Shown here: piece after piece, positions 19,558 to 28,720 of the stretch | Numbering within the stretch: position 1 is the first letter of the stretch | How the letters are laid out: each line of letters starts with the position of its first letter | DNA from: G965230615 sp965230615 | GTDB lineage: Bacteria; Pseudomonadota; Gammaproteobacteria; HTCC5015 | Reading direction: 5' to 3' | DNA: 64,000 bases | NCBI GenBank assembly: GCA_965230615.1 | Contig: OZ246012.1 | Location: forward strand, 3,286,001-3,350,000 | Made by a program: the position numbers and the translations under genes | Notes under the pieces: generated by a model | What the model was told of the DNA's origin: nothing | Seen by the model: only the letters and a program-made list of their open reading frames with translations | Databases searched by the model: none

Positions 19558-20130
19558 TTAACCTTCCTCTTCTTCGTCATCTTCAGTTGCCAGCGGTGAC
19601 TCCTGATAAAGATTTAATTTAAAGCGAGCGATACGAGAGTTATCATTACCTGATTCAATGACTTCCAGAATAGGGTTTTTGAGCCACTCAGACGCATCTA
19701 AGTTACGCATATAAGCTGATACTCGGGCATTGGATTCGGCGCTGCCTTCGATTTTTAAAGATTTACCAGCTTGTGTGATCGAAGAAAGCCAAACGCCTTC
19801 AGGAATGGTTTTTACCATCTCTTCGAATAAGTGCACAATTTCAGGACGGCTACGTTGCAGCTCCTGAATAATATTCATCCGAGCTAGCAGATTTTCTTTA
19901 GTGGACTCTAAGTCTTTAATTTCCTGTAGCTTGGTGTTGAGAATATCAATTTCATTTTGCAGGTAGGTATTGCGGGCTTTTTGGTGGTCGACCAGTGTGC
20001 CTACATGCACGCGAGCAGCGGAGACCACCAGTGCGGCACCAATGGCAACCATCACGGCCAATACGGCAAAATTCACCGTCTTTTGCCGTCGTTTTTCCTC
20101 TCGCCAAGGTAGTAAATTAATTTGTGCCAT
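19558..20130 (-). CDS. pilN: type IV pilus inner membrane protein PilN
   Basis: Partner of PilO and of the cytoplasmic PilM. The N-terminus AQINLLPWREEKRR is the conserved INLLPWR motif that docks in PilM. One transmembrane helix (about 22-44) and a coiled coil follow, then a periplasmic ferredoxin-like domain ending in an acidic tail (ATEDDEEEEG). 190 residues, 7 bases downstream of pilM. Confidence 0.95.
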   Translation of the reverse strand: MAQINLLPWREEKRRQKTVNFAVLAVMVAIGAALVVSAARVHVGTLVDHQKARNTYLQNEIDILNTKLQEIKDLESTKENLLARMNIIQELQRSRPEIVHLFEEMVKTIPEGVWLSSITQAGKSLKIEGSAESNARVSAYMRNLDASEWLKNPILEVIESGNDNSRIARFKLNLYQESPLATEDDEEEEG

Positions 20131-20137
20131 GATTGCC

Positions 20138-21199
20138 TTACTTCATTGCTTCGCGCATCGCTAAGCCGCAAGCAATCATCAATGAAGGTGCGTCGTTTGC
20201 GATACGCTGTTTAGCGACTCGGTTAGAAATCTGGACACTGCTGAAAGGGTTTGCAATGCCCGTCGAAATACCCAGGTTGGACTCTACCAACTCAGCAACA
20301 CCAGGAATGGATGCACAGCCGCCAGCGAGTGCAATGTAGTCAACATGCTCATGCTCACTGGAAGAATAGAAAAACTGTAAAAAGCGACCGACTTGCTGTG
20401 CCATGGTTTCTTTAAAAGGGTGCAGCACTTCCGGTTCATAGTTTTCAGGCAGGCCGCCTTCTTTCTTAACTCGGCCAGCATCTTCATACGATAAGCCGTA
20501 ACGGCGCATAATGTCTTCGGTAAGTTGTTTGCCACCAAAGGGTTGTTCCCGGGTGTAGGCCAGTTTGCCATCCTCAATAACATTTAGGCTGGTCATGGTG
20601 GCACCGATATCGATAATGGCTGTGGTTTTATCAACGCCATAATCAGGGATCTGATCAGTGATCAGCTGATAGGCGTTCTCAATGGTGTAGGCTTCGATAT
20701 CAATAATTTCAGTCGTCAGCCCAGCCAGTTCGGCAACGGCCGTGCGGGCACCGACGTTTTCGCTGCGTGACGCAGCCAGTAGTACCTCAATCGAGTCAGG
20801 GTTGTCCTCCACCTCGCCTAAGACTTCAAAATCTAAATAGACTTCTTCTAAAGGATAGGGGATATACTGATCTGCTTCGAGTTGAATTTGGCTTTCCAGC
20901 TCCTCCTCGTTCAGATTGGAGGGCATAATAATTTTCTTGGTAATCACAGCAGAACCGGCGACTGCCAAAGAGGCATGTTTGGCGCGGGTACCGGATTTTT
21001 TCACTGCGCGGCGTAATGACTCGCCCACAGCCTCAATATCTTGAATGGTTTTTTCTGTAACGGCATTGGCCGGCAAGGGTTCTACCGCATAACTCTCTAC
21101 GCGGTAATTATCTTTGGATTTGCTCAGCTCCAGGACTTTTACTGAAGTTGAGCTGACATCAATGCCCACCATCGGTTTGTTTTTCGCTCGCAGAAGCAC
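20138..21199 (-). CDS. pilM: type IV pilus assembly protein PilM
   Basis: Cytoplasmic actin-like ATPase fold protein that binds the PilN N-terminal peptide. 353 residues. Actin-like motifs are visible: VGIDVSSTSVKVLELS (phosphate 1) at the N-terminus, AIIDIGATMTSLNVIEDGKLAYTREQPFGGKQLT (phosphate 2) near 195-230 and IALAGGCASIPGVAEL (adenosine) near 290-305. First gene of pilMNOPQ, divergent from mrcA across a 162-base spacer, the order found in Pseudomonas-type gammaproteobacteria. Confidence 0.95.
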   Translation of the reverse strand: MLLRAKNKPMVGIDVSSTSVKVLELSKSKDNYRVESYAVEPLPANAVTEKTIQDIEAVGESLRRAVKKSGTRAKHASLAVAGSAVITKKIIMPSNLNEEELESQIQLEADQYIPYPLEEVYLDFEVLGEVEDNPDSIEVLLAASRSENVGARTAVAELAGLTTEIIDIEAYTIENAYQLITDQIPDYGVDKTTAIIDIGATMTSLNVIEDGKLAYTREQPFGGKQLTEDIMRRYGLSYEDAGRVKKEGGLPENYEPEVLHPFKETMAQQVGRFLQFFYSSSEHEHVDYIALAGGCASIPGVAELVESNLGISTGIANPFSSVQISNRVAKQRIANDAPSLMIACGLAMREAMK

Positions 21200-21322
21200 A
21201 AATTTTTCCTGGTTCGTTATAGAGTTACATAGCCTACATGATTTTATGGTTTAAATACTAGTACTAAGTCTATAAAAATACTAGCTAAAATTGCCAGAAT
21301 CGCTAGTTGCGACGGAAATCCT

Positions 21323-21328
21323 TATAAT
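21323..21328 (+). promoter_or_regulatory. possible -10 element of mrcA
   Basis: A consensus TATAAT lies 33 bases upstream of the mrcA ATG in the pilM-mrcA divergent spacer. No good -35 at 17 bases was found (the hexamer there is TCGCTA), so the promoter call is tentative. Confidence 0.35.
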
Positions 21329-21361
21329 TCGTAAGCTTAGAATCCATAGCCAGGCAAATTT

Positions 21362-24300
21362 ATGTCTTCAAGACGCAAAATCATCATTAATATTGGTATT
21401 TTAGCCAGTTTTTTGACTCTTATAGGGGCAGCAATTGGGATTTCTGTGATCTGTGCCGTCTTTTTATACATTTCTCCGCAATTACCGTCGGTTGATCGTT
21501 TAAAAGATGTCCAATTACAGGAACCATTACGTGTTTATAGCCGAGATAACAAACTTTTGGCCGAGTTCGGTGAAAAGCGGCGCATTCCTTTGAGTATCGA
21601 CAATATCCCTCAACAAGTTAAGCAGGCTTTTCTGGCGGCTGAGGATGACCGTTTTGAAGAACATCCGGGGGTTGACTATCAGGGCTTACTGCGAGCGGTG
21701 ATCAACCAGGTTCTCAAAGGTGACCGGGCGCAAGGCGGTAGTACTATTACGATGCAGGTGGCACGAAACTTCTTTTTAAGCCGTGAAAAAACCTATATTC
21801 GTAAAATCAATGAAATCTTCCTGGCATTAAAGATTGAGGAAGAGCTATCGAAAGGCAAGATTCTTGAGTTGTATCTCAATAAAATTTACCTGGGTAAGCG
21901 GGCCTATGGGGTCGAGGCAGCGGCCAGAGTCTATTACGGTAAAACCATAGATGAGTTGAGCCTGCCGCAAGTTGCAATGATCGCCGGGTTGCCAAAAGCG
22001 CCATCGACATATAACCCGGTTGCCAATCCGCAGCGTGCACTAATACGCCGTAATTATGTACTGAGCCGCATGCGTGATTTACAAATGATTGAGCAGTCTG
22101 AGTATGATGCTGCGATTGCCGTGCCAGTGACCGCATCGACTCATGAGGTCCAAGTCGATGTGCAAGCACCTTATGTTGCTGAGATGGTACGGGCGGATGT
22201 ATTGGAGCGTTATGGTGAGGAAATCTACAGCACGGGTATGAAGATTTATACCACCATCGATGCAGAGTTGCAGCGGGCGGCGAATAAAGCTCTGCAAAAT
22301 GGCTTGCTCGATTATGAGGCTCGGCATGGCTATCGTGGACCTATCCAGCGCTGGGAAATACCGGAGGCAATACAACAGACCTTAGAACAGATTGTTGTTA
22401 TGCCTGCTGTGGATGAGTCTGTTATGGCCGCAGAAGAGCAAGTTAGTCAGACGCCTGATGAAACCCCTGGTGCCGCCATTGATAGCGATACAACGGCCAG
22501 CGTGGCAGCGGAAGGTGAGTCAGGTAAGGTGGTCTCAGTCGATACTGAGACAATACCTGATGATGAGGTAGCAGCAGAAGCCGCCAAAGCTGCGGCTTTG
22601 GCAGAAGGTCGCTTGTTGGAAGTGACGGCTGAAGAAGTGCAGGCAGTATTGGATGGTATCGGTTATTTCGGCAATATCTATCCCGCACTGGTAACCCGTT
22701 TAGGGGTAGAAGAGACGCCAGCCGACGCCGCAGAAAAAAGTGATGAAGCCGAGTCATTAGAATATGCTGAGATTTATACGAGTATTGATGGTGAGGCGCA
22801 GTCGGGTGAGCTGGCAAGATTGTATTTGCGAGACCTGGCTTGGGCGAAGCCCTTTATCACCTTGGATCAGCAAGGACCAGAACCGACCGCCATATCGGAT
22901 GTGGTTAAAGCGGGTGATCTGGTCTGGCTACGTCGCCAGCAAGATCCTAAAACAAAAGTAGTACGCTGGGCCTTGGCGGAGCTGCCAAAAGTAGAAGGGG
23001 CGTTGGTCGCTTTAGACCCGGCGGATGGCTCTATTGTTGCCTTGGTCGGCGGCTATGACTATTTTAAGAGTAAGTTTAACCGTGCCGTGCAAGCCAAACG
23101 CCAGGCAGGTTCTGGCTTCAAACCGTTTTTATATACGGCTGCGCTAGAAAATGGCTTTACTGCGGCCAGTATCATTAATGATGCGCCTGTGGTATTTGAT
23201 GACCCTGCATTAGAAGGTAAATGGCGTCCTGAAAACTACAGCGGCAAATTCTTTGGGCCAACGCGTTTGCGTGAAGGCTTGGTGAAGTCGCGTAATCTGG
23301 TCTCTATTCGCCTGTTGATTGAGTTGGGTATTAATAGAGTAAGACGCTTTGCCAATCAATTTGGATTTGAGTTGGATCAATTGCCTAAGGACTTATCATT
23401 AGCTTTAGGCAGTGGCACTGTCACGCCACTGGATATGGTTGCCGGTTTTGCTGTGTTTGCCAATGGCGGCTATCGAGTGCAGCCATACTATACAGATCGT
23501 ATTGAAGATGGTCAGGGTAAGGTGCTATGGATGGCTGACTATCAGCTTGCTTGTCTGCAGTGTTTTGTGGATCAGCTCAGTACGAATGCTCTACCGCAAT
23601 ATGAAATAGAGTGGCCACCGGCACCGGAAACAGAGTTGCCGCAAGAGCAGTCAGATCCAGTATTACAAGCAACACAAGCCAATATAGGTGATGATGTTGT
23701 TGCTGTGCATGCAGAGGATGCTTTTGCGACGCAAAGTGATACACAGAGTGCGGCTACAAATACCGATACGACTGATAGTGTCGAGCCAGCTGAGTCGGTC
23801 CAGGCTAATACTGAAGATGCCAATGTTGAAAATGCCAATACTGAAAATGCCAATACTGAAAATGCCAATACTGAAAATGAAGTAATAGCCGATGCCTTGG
23901 CCAGTAGTGCTGAAGAGCTTGTTGAGCTACCTTTAAGGCGACGACTAACACAGGCTGAGCAAGTCTTGCAGCCAGATACCCATTATATTGCCAGTAGTAT
24001 GTTGCGGGATGTTGTGCGCCGAGGTACAGGTCGACGCGCCTTATCGATTGGCCGCAATGATCTGGCAGGTAAAACAGGCACAACTAATGACCAGCACGAC
24101 GCCTGGTTTAACGGTTTTAATCACCGCTATGTTGCGACAGCGTGGGTAGGTTATGACTCACATATTCCATTAGGTGCTAGAGAGGCAGGTGCCCGGGCGG
24201 CTTTGCCTATATGGATTGATTTTATGCGTGCTGCCCTGCAAGGTGTGCCTGAAGAGTCACTGATTCAGCCGGATAACATTGCTACCTTGCGTATAGACCC

Positions 24301-24463
24301 TGAGAGTGGCTTATTGGCATCCGCCACAACCTTAGATGCTGTGCTGGAAGTTTTTAAGATGGGCACTGAACCAACCGAAGAAGCTGACAGTCAAAGCATA
24401 GAAGATTTTATCTACGAGGGTGAAGATGGGACTGTTAGTGCTGAACCGGAAGATTTGTTTTAA
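21362..24463 (+). CDS. mrcA: penicillin-binding protein 1A (bifunctional transglycosylase/transpeptidase)
   Basis: Class A PBP that polymerises and cross-links peptidoglycan. An N-terminal membrane anchor (about residues 9-38) is followed by the glycosyltransferase domain (AAEDDRFEEHPGVDYQGL, GGSTITMQVARNFFLSREKT, KILELYLNKIYLG). The transpeptidase domain has Ser584 in SGFK, the SRN motif and KTGTT at 904-908. At 1033 residues it is clearly longer than the ~800-850 usual for the family. One acidic Ala/Glu-rich insert lies between the two catalytic regions (about 345-480). A second, containing pentapeptide repeats, lies between SxN and KTG (about 745-865). Both inserts are in frame and the catalytic motifs are intact, so the gene should be functional. 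It diverges from pilM. Confidence 0.95.
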   Translation: MSSRRKIIINIGILASFLTLIGAAIGISVICAVFLYISPQLPSVDRLKDVQLQEPLRVYSRDNKLLAEFGEKRRIPLSIDNIPQQVKQAFLAAEDDRFEEHPGVDYQGLLRAVINQVLKGDRAQGGSTITMQVARNFFLSREKTYIRKINEIFLALKIEEELSKGKILELYLNKIYLGKRAYGVEAAARVYYGKTIDELSLPQVAMIAGLPKAPSTYNPVANPQRALIRRNYVLSRMRDLQMIEQSEYDAAIAVPVTASTHEVQVDVQAPYVAEMVRADVLERYGEEIYSTGMKIYTTIDAELQRAANKALQNGLLDYEARHGYRGPIQRWEIPEAIQQTLEQIVVMPAVDESVMAAEEQVSQTPDETPGAAIDSDTTASVAAEGESGKVVSVDTETIPDDEVAAEAAKAAALAEGRLLEVTAEEVQAVLDGIGYFGNIYPALVTRLGVEETPADAAEKSDEAESLEYAEIYTSIDGEAQSGELARLYLRDLAWAKPFITLDQQGPEPTAISDVVKAGDLVWLRRQQDPKTKVVRWALAELPKVEGALVALDPADGSIVALVGGYDYFKSKFNRAVQAKRQAGSGFKPFLYTAALENGFTAASIINDAPVVFDDPALEGKWRPENYSGKFFGPTRLREGLVKSRNLVSIRLLIELGINRVRRFANQFGFELDQLPKDLSLALGSGTVTPLDMVAGFAVFANGGYRVQPYYTDRIEDGQGKVLWMADYQLACLQCFVDQLSTNALPQYEIEWPPAPETELPQEQSDPVLQATQANIGDDVVAVHAEDAFATQSDTQSAATNTDTTDSVEPAESVQANTEDANVENANTENANTENANTENEVIADALASSAEELVELPLRRRLTQAEQVLQPDTHYIASSMLRDVVRRGTGRRALSIGRNDLAGKTGTTNDQHDAWFNGFNHRYVATAWVGYDSHIPLGAREAGARAALPIWIDFMRAALQGVPEESLIQPDNIATLRIDPESGLLASATTLDAVLEVFKMGTEPTEEADSQSIEDFIYEGEDGTVSAEPEDLF
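23804..23878 (+). repeat. five tandem 15-bp repeats inside mrcA
   Basis: Units GCTAATACTGAAGAT, GCCAATGTTGAAAAT and three copies of GCCAATACTGAAAAT encode (A-N-T/V-E-N/D)5. The period is a multiple of three, so copy-number change would keep the frame. It lies in the low-complexity insert between the SxN and KTG motifs. Confidence 0.9.
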
Positions 24464-24587
24464 ATGTTGTCATACAATGTTAACACTCGCTGAATTACGC
24501 TACAAGACCCGAGAGATTAAGCTATATAAGTAGTATTTGGTGGAAAGTGAGATAAACAAAAAATAAAAATAGTGAGCAAAATGAGCG

Positions 24588-25199
24588 ATGAAATCTAAAC
24601 GTCATATCACCGCCCAAAATCAACAGCGATGGCGTGATTCTATTGCGCAGGAAGCAGCGCGTATTATGAATGAAGAAATGATACGTGATTACCATCAGGC
24701 AAAACTGAAAGCCAGTGAGCGCCTCGGTTGCTTTGACCGAGCGGCAATGCCGAGTAATAAAGAAGTGCAAGTGGCATTGCAAACCTATATCGCACTTTTT
24801 AAAAGCGATACGCAACCCAAGCTATTAAAAAAGCTCAGGCAGACCGCGTTGCATGCGATGGATTTTTTGCAGGATTTTTCACCGCGCCTGGTTGGCTCGG
24901 TGCTCAATGGCACCTGTGATGAAGAAGCCGCGGTGCATTTGCATGTGTTTGCTGAAACCGAAGAAGAAGTTTTGCAGTTTTTAATGGCAGAGTCTATTCC
25001 TTATGAGATCGAACAGCGCAATGTAAACTATAGTAGTAAATTGGCCGGTGAGGTTTTGCTATGCCGCTTTGTGGCCGATGATGTGGCCATTGAGTTGAGT
25101 GTGTTTCCGGTTAAAGGTTTGCGTCAAGCGCCATTAAGTCCGGTCGATGGCAAGCCAATGCAGCGTGCTACCCGTAAGGACATTGAGGGACTGTTGTAA
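24588..25199 (+). CDS. conserved hypothetical protein, possibly degenerate nucleotidyltransferase fold
   Basis: 203 residues, no signal peptide or membrane segment. The N-terminal ~90 residues are helical and charged (RWRDSIAQEAARIMNEE, ASERLGCFDRAAMPSNKEV). The second half contains RLVGSVLNGTCDEEAAVHLHVFAE, which resembles the GS-x-G...DxD core of minimal nucleotidyltransferases, but the acidic pair is replaced by HLH. Catalysis by that route therefore looks doubtful. It lies 124 bases downstream of mrcA on the same strand and ends 39 bases before a convergent gene. The nucleotidyltransferase relation is inference from a short pattern; function unknown. Confidence 0.6.
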   Translation: MKSKRHITAQNQQRWRDSIAQEAARIMNEEMIRDYHQAKLKASERLGCFDRAAMPSNKEVQVALQTYIALFKSDTQPKLLKKLRQTALHAMDFLQDFSPRLVGSVLNGTCDEEAAVHLHVFAETEEEVLQFLMAESIPYEIEQRNVNYSSKLAGEVLLCRFVADDVAIELSVFPVKGLRQAPLSPVDGKPMQRATRKDIEGLL

Positions 25200-25238
25200 A
25201 ATGCTGCTAATACCAGTTTTTGGTCATTAGATGTAACG

Positions 25239-26660
25239 CTATTTATTGAGTACATCAACCCACGCTTCGCTTACACCATGTTTGCCAATAATATCGTTGG
25301 CAAACGTTCTAGCCTCCGCTGTGGAGGTAAAACCAGGCACACCAATGCGGTAGCGTTGTTTACCATTAATCATCACTTCAAATACTTCAGAGGCATAGCC
25401 TTTGTCGTTAAGTGCCTGGCTGGCTTTTTTAGCCGCTTTGGGGTATTGCACGGAGTAGAGGTAGACAACGTATTGTTTTTCAGTCGGCTTGTCAGTGTTG
25501 GCTGTTGGCGATAATTTGGCTACTTCATTCGCTGCTTGATCAGAGGCTAGTTGAGACAAGGCGTCTGCTGCTGGGTTTGTTTCTGAGACAGTCTTTACCT
25601 CGGTAGCAGAGACAAGGACAGCTTCTATCATCGGTAACGCTTGAGCAACAGATTCTACGGCTGGATGAATGCCGAGTTCATGTTCAGCTAATGGTATATC
25701 AGTTTCAGCGACATCTATCGCGCTTGGACCGCTTTGTGTGTCAATATCGGGTATTGCTGCTATGTTGGTATCATCGCGACTCGCATTGGACTCGGCTTGG
25801 CTAAGCTGCTGCTTGTTAGGAGGCTTGATAAAATGCACTTCTATATCAGGCAGGCTAACTAATGCGGTAAGTGACTTGTTATTATCAGTATCAGCGATCG
25901 TGTCAACCGACTCATCAAGTGCTACTGCGGTTGGTATAGCTTTGTCATTAATGACTTCCCCTGTCGTGGCAACGTCTGCTGCTGTTATGGCCTGGGTAGT
26001 AGTAGATGTGCTGGGCAAGGCGAGTGCTTGATTTGTCTGAGCGATTGATAACCGACTTTCATCTGCTTCGCTGATTTGTGTTTTGCCCTGGATGGAGAGC
26101 AGTTCGGTTTTGCCATTGGCATAAACTTGATAACGTGAGCCAGCTTCGCCCAAGAATAAAGTGCCGCCATCAATATGGTTCTCCAGTTGTACCGAGCCCC
26201 AACGCAAGCGTAAGGCCGCAAGTTCTTCGTTTTGTTCAAAGCATACATTGGCATTTTGTAGCTTTGCCTGGAAGAAGTCATACAGTTGGACGGCGATTTC
26301 TGCCTTTTCCGTTGGGCTGGTGACGACATTGACACAAACACCGCCACGCAATAACGCAACTGACAGATACTGTTGATTAGGTTGGTGTGTTAATACGTGG
26401 AGTTCTGTGCCTGGTTGCAGCTGTAATTTACCCAAGGGAAGTTGAACGTCAACCATGCCGGTTTCGCCTGTCACAAAGCGATCATCTTTGTTTAAGTCAA
26501 TATGCTGGTCTACGGGTAAATCCTGGCCTTGGCGTTTGAGCCAAGCGGGTTTATATAAAACTTCGGTTTTTACGGTCGAAGCAATAATAGCAGAAGGCGT
26601 AAGCAGTAGTGCTAGCGAAGAGGCAATAAAGAAAGGTAACAGCAAGCGTCTGGAATGCAT
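25239..26660 (-). CDS. exported FecR-like/SPOR domain protein
   Basis: 473 residues from the ATG at 26660 (a TTG at 26681 would add 7). The N-terminal signal sequence or anchor is LLLPFFIASSLALLLTPSAIIAS. Residues ~25-195 resemble a FecR-type beta domain (QDLPVDQHIDLNKDDRFVTGETGMVDVQLPLGKLQLQPGTELHV), often found in periplasmic cell-envelope proteins. A long Ala/Thr/Asp-rich linker follows. The last ~80 residues match a SPOR domain (YVVYLYSVQYPKAAKKASQALNDKGY...RYRIGVPGFTSTAEARTFANDI). A periplasmic glycan-binding role at the septum is inferred. It is the second SPOR protein in the window, with the same linker style as damX, and is convergent with the preceding gene. Confidence 0.7.
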   Translation of the reverse strand: MHSRRLLLPFFIASSLALLLTPSAIIASTVKTEVLYKPAWLKRQGQDLPVDQHIDLNKDDRFVTGETGMVDVQLPLGKLQLQPGTELHVLTHQPNQQYLSVALLRGGVCVNVVTSPTEKAEIAVQLYDFFQAKLQNANVCFEQNEELAALRLRWGSVQLENHIDGGTLFLGEAGSRYQVYANGKTELLSIQGKTQISEADESRLSIAQTNQALALPSTSTTTQAITAADVATTGEVINDKAIPTAVALDESVDTIADTDNNKSLTALVSLPDIEVHFIKPPNKQQLSQAESNASRDDTNIAAIPDIDTQSGPSAIDVAETDIPLAEHELGIHPAVESVAQALPMIEAVLVSATEVKTVSETNPAADALSQLASDQAANEVAKLSPTANTDKPTEKQYVVYLYSVQYPKAAKKASQALNDKGYASEVFEVMINGKQRYRIGVPGFTSTAEARTFANDIIGKHGVSEAWVDVLNK

Positions 26661-27039
26661 ATCAGTTTGTTGATGCCTCAAGGTGCTAATACTGGGAGTA
26701 TAGTAGAATATTAGATAAGTAATATGTTAACTAATTTGTGCGGAACACTCCAGTGAGTAACGTCATATCATGTTAAGCGAAAAAGCATAACATTTAACAG
26801 AAAACGATGTTTGCTTCGATGGTTGTGAAGTAAGAAGATGTGCTATGTAATGCTAGAGGCTTAGGTGCCTATAGCGCATATTTAATAGCTTTAGACAGTA
26901 TAGGTTAGTGAAAGTAGTAATTTTAGAGATTTAATTAAGGCGTTGGTATTGCAAGCAATCTGCGTAAAACTAAAAATCCTATGCCTGCTTTTTGCGAGAT
27001 TGATGATAAGAGATAAAATAATTTATAGATGTTAAAAAA
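26661..27039. other. non-coding spacer between the SPOR gene and luxR-type gene
   Basis: About 380 AT-rich bases. No ORF with coding character, tRNA-like or terminator structure recognised. It should contain the promoter of the leftward SPOR gene; no clear consensus hexamers could be picked. Confidence 0.5.
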
Positions 27040-27861
27040 TTATAAATGAATGATGCCTTTTGAAATAGCCTTGGCAATAGCATGGCTGCTGTTGCGTACT
27101 TTGAGTTTATCGCGAATATTTTTCAAATGTTTGTTAACGGTATTCTCAGAAATATTGAGTCTGTCGCCAATGCCTGCGGGGTTAATGCCGTTAGCCAGCC
27201 ACAATAGTACATCTTGTTCCCGGCAAGAGAGTATTGTATCTTGTGTATCAAGCTGATTAATGCGTATAAAAGCTTCGTATATATGAGCAGATAAAGAAAA
27301 TAAAGCTGAATTTTCGGTTGCTGTTAGTTTTCTGTAAGTATTTGGTTTTGTATTCTCCGGGATATTAATAAACCGAATCACTCCAAAGTCACCACTGCTA
27401 CCTCTGAAGGGTAGGTTAAAGCTTCTGCGGAGGCCAAATTCATTTGCCCAACTCAGCATATTTGTCTCTTGCGAGGCAAAACTGTAGCGCCTATTTAGTT
27501 TTTCATAAATATCTAGAGAGAATGTAAAAGGTGTAACCTGTTTAAAAGCAATGCGTATCGAAGGGTCTTGGCTAAGAAGGTTGTTTTTATAGTAGAAGTC
27601 TGTCCATTCATTGTTGCACTCTCTTAAAATAATAGAGATGGGATTGCCCTCTAAGCGCATAAGGCGCGTAAATGCAGTATAAAACTGAAAATCATACTTG
27701 TGACAAATATCCAAGCAAACTTGATGAATGCTTTCAACCTTGGTGGCTGTCGATAATCGATATACTAGCTCATCATCTCGATAAGTTTTACGTACGTATG
27801 AACTCCCCCATCGTTCTCCTGAAAACTCGTGCACATTGGATATGTCAATAGTGGCGCCCAT
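27040..27861 (-). CDS. LuxR-family transcriptional regulator (quorum-sensing type, solo)
   Basis: 273 residues. Residues ~40-190 resemble the autoinducer-binding domain: NEWTDFYYKNNLLSQDPSIRIAFKQVTPFTF keeps the Trp-x3-Tyr and Asp-Pro pattern of acyl-homoserine-lactone receptors, though the later conserved Trp appears as Phe. The C-terminal LuxR HTH is clear (LSCREQDVLLWLANGINPAGIGDRLNISENTVNKHLKNIRDKLKVRNSSHAIAKAI, about 208-268). The ATG at 27861 has an AGGGGT Shine-Dalgarno. No luxI-type synthase is present anywhere in the window, so it is a solo here. It diverges from the frameshifted secreted gene across 859 non-coding bases. Ligand unknown. Confidence 0.85.
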   Translation of the reverse strand: MGATIDISNVHEFSGERWGSSYVRKTYRDDELVYRLSTATKVESIHQVCLDICHKYDFQFYTAFTRLMRLEGNPISIILRECNNEWTDFYYKNNLLSQDPSIRIAFKQVTPFTFSLDIYEKLNRRYSFASQETNMLSWANEFGLRRSFNLPFRGSSGDFGVIRFINIPENTKPNTYRKLTATENSALFSLSAHIYEAFIRINQLDTQDTILSCREQDVLLWLANGINPAGIGDRLNISENTVNKHLKNIRDKLKVRNSSHAIAKAISKGIIHL

Positions 27862-28720
27862 TGTTATTAACCCCTGCTAAATTTTTCGACACATACTAGT
27901 TGATGGCTTGTGCCAGGAAGATCATGTTATTCGTGTAGATATACACTTCTATTGTTGTACGAGATTTTTCTATATTTGGACGCTCACCATGGGTTCTTCT
28001 ATAGATAATCTGATGAGGTCCGGGTTTGTTCATGGTGGAAATTATATAAAGTTAGTAAAGGCTTTTGCCTGACCGTTAGCTCATTTGAGCAGTGATCTAT
28101 TTTGTCATCCGACAGTATATCAATTTGGGTGAGTAAAAAAGTTCGTATAATAATAATTTTACATAGTCGTCTATAAAGACATCGGTTGAGAGAGGTTGTA
28201 CTGACAGGGTGTTAAATTATTTGACAGAGCTGGTTAAAAGCGGCAAATGCTTTGAACGCGAAGTTGTTTATCTGTAAGGAAGCCCTGCATGTTGAAGGCA
28301 ATCCTAAGCAAAAAGGAAATTAGCAAGGCGTAGCGTTATTAGGATTTGTTTAGTGATTTTTTTATTTAACCTTTTTTATCAGCTGTCTATCATGGTTTTG
28401 TAATGGTTTTGTCTGTTGGTGCTTTACGAGCAACCTGCACGATTATGATGGTTCTTTAGTTATCTTTTGTGTATATGTTATTGTTATAGCATTAATACGA
28501 TTTTTTATATCTGCCAATAGTGATCTATTCGTCGCAGTTAGCTTTTTGCCGTTGTATTTCAATTTTTGTCATTAGATTTGATTTGCTGATATCCCGTGTC
28601 AGTTTAGACTTAAAAATCTAATTGAATAAACAAAACCCATTTTTTTCAAAAAAGAGTTTTTGATAAAGCATCAAATGGCTTTTTATCCAAAGCATGAGAT
28701 TTCTGTATAGGTGATAAATT
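27862..28720. other. 859-base non-coding region between luxR solo and secreted gene
   Basis: AT-rich with no supportable gene. Short palindromes are present: GTGTA-gata-TACAC at 27933-27946 and GCTCATTTGAGC at 28079-28090. Neither has the length or sequence of a canonical lux box. The end (28706-28720) holds an AGGTGA ribosome site for the downstream ATG. Confidence 0.5.

Noticed and set aside
23804..23878. 15-bp tandem repeats considered as mobile or CRISPR-like
   Set aside because: Uniform in-frame coding repeat inside mrcA with no spacers.
27933..27946. GTGTA-gata-TACAC palindrome considered as a lux box
   Set aside because: Only 14 bases with 5-base arms; it does not match the 18-20 base lux box consensus.
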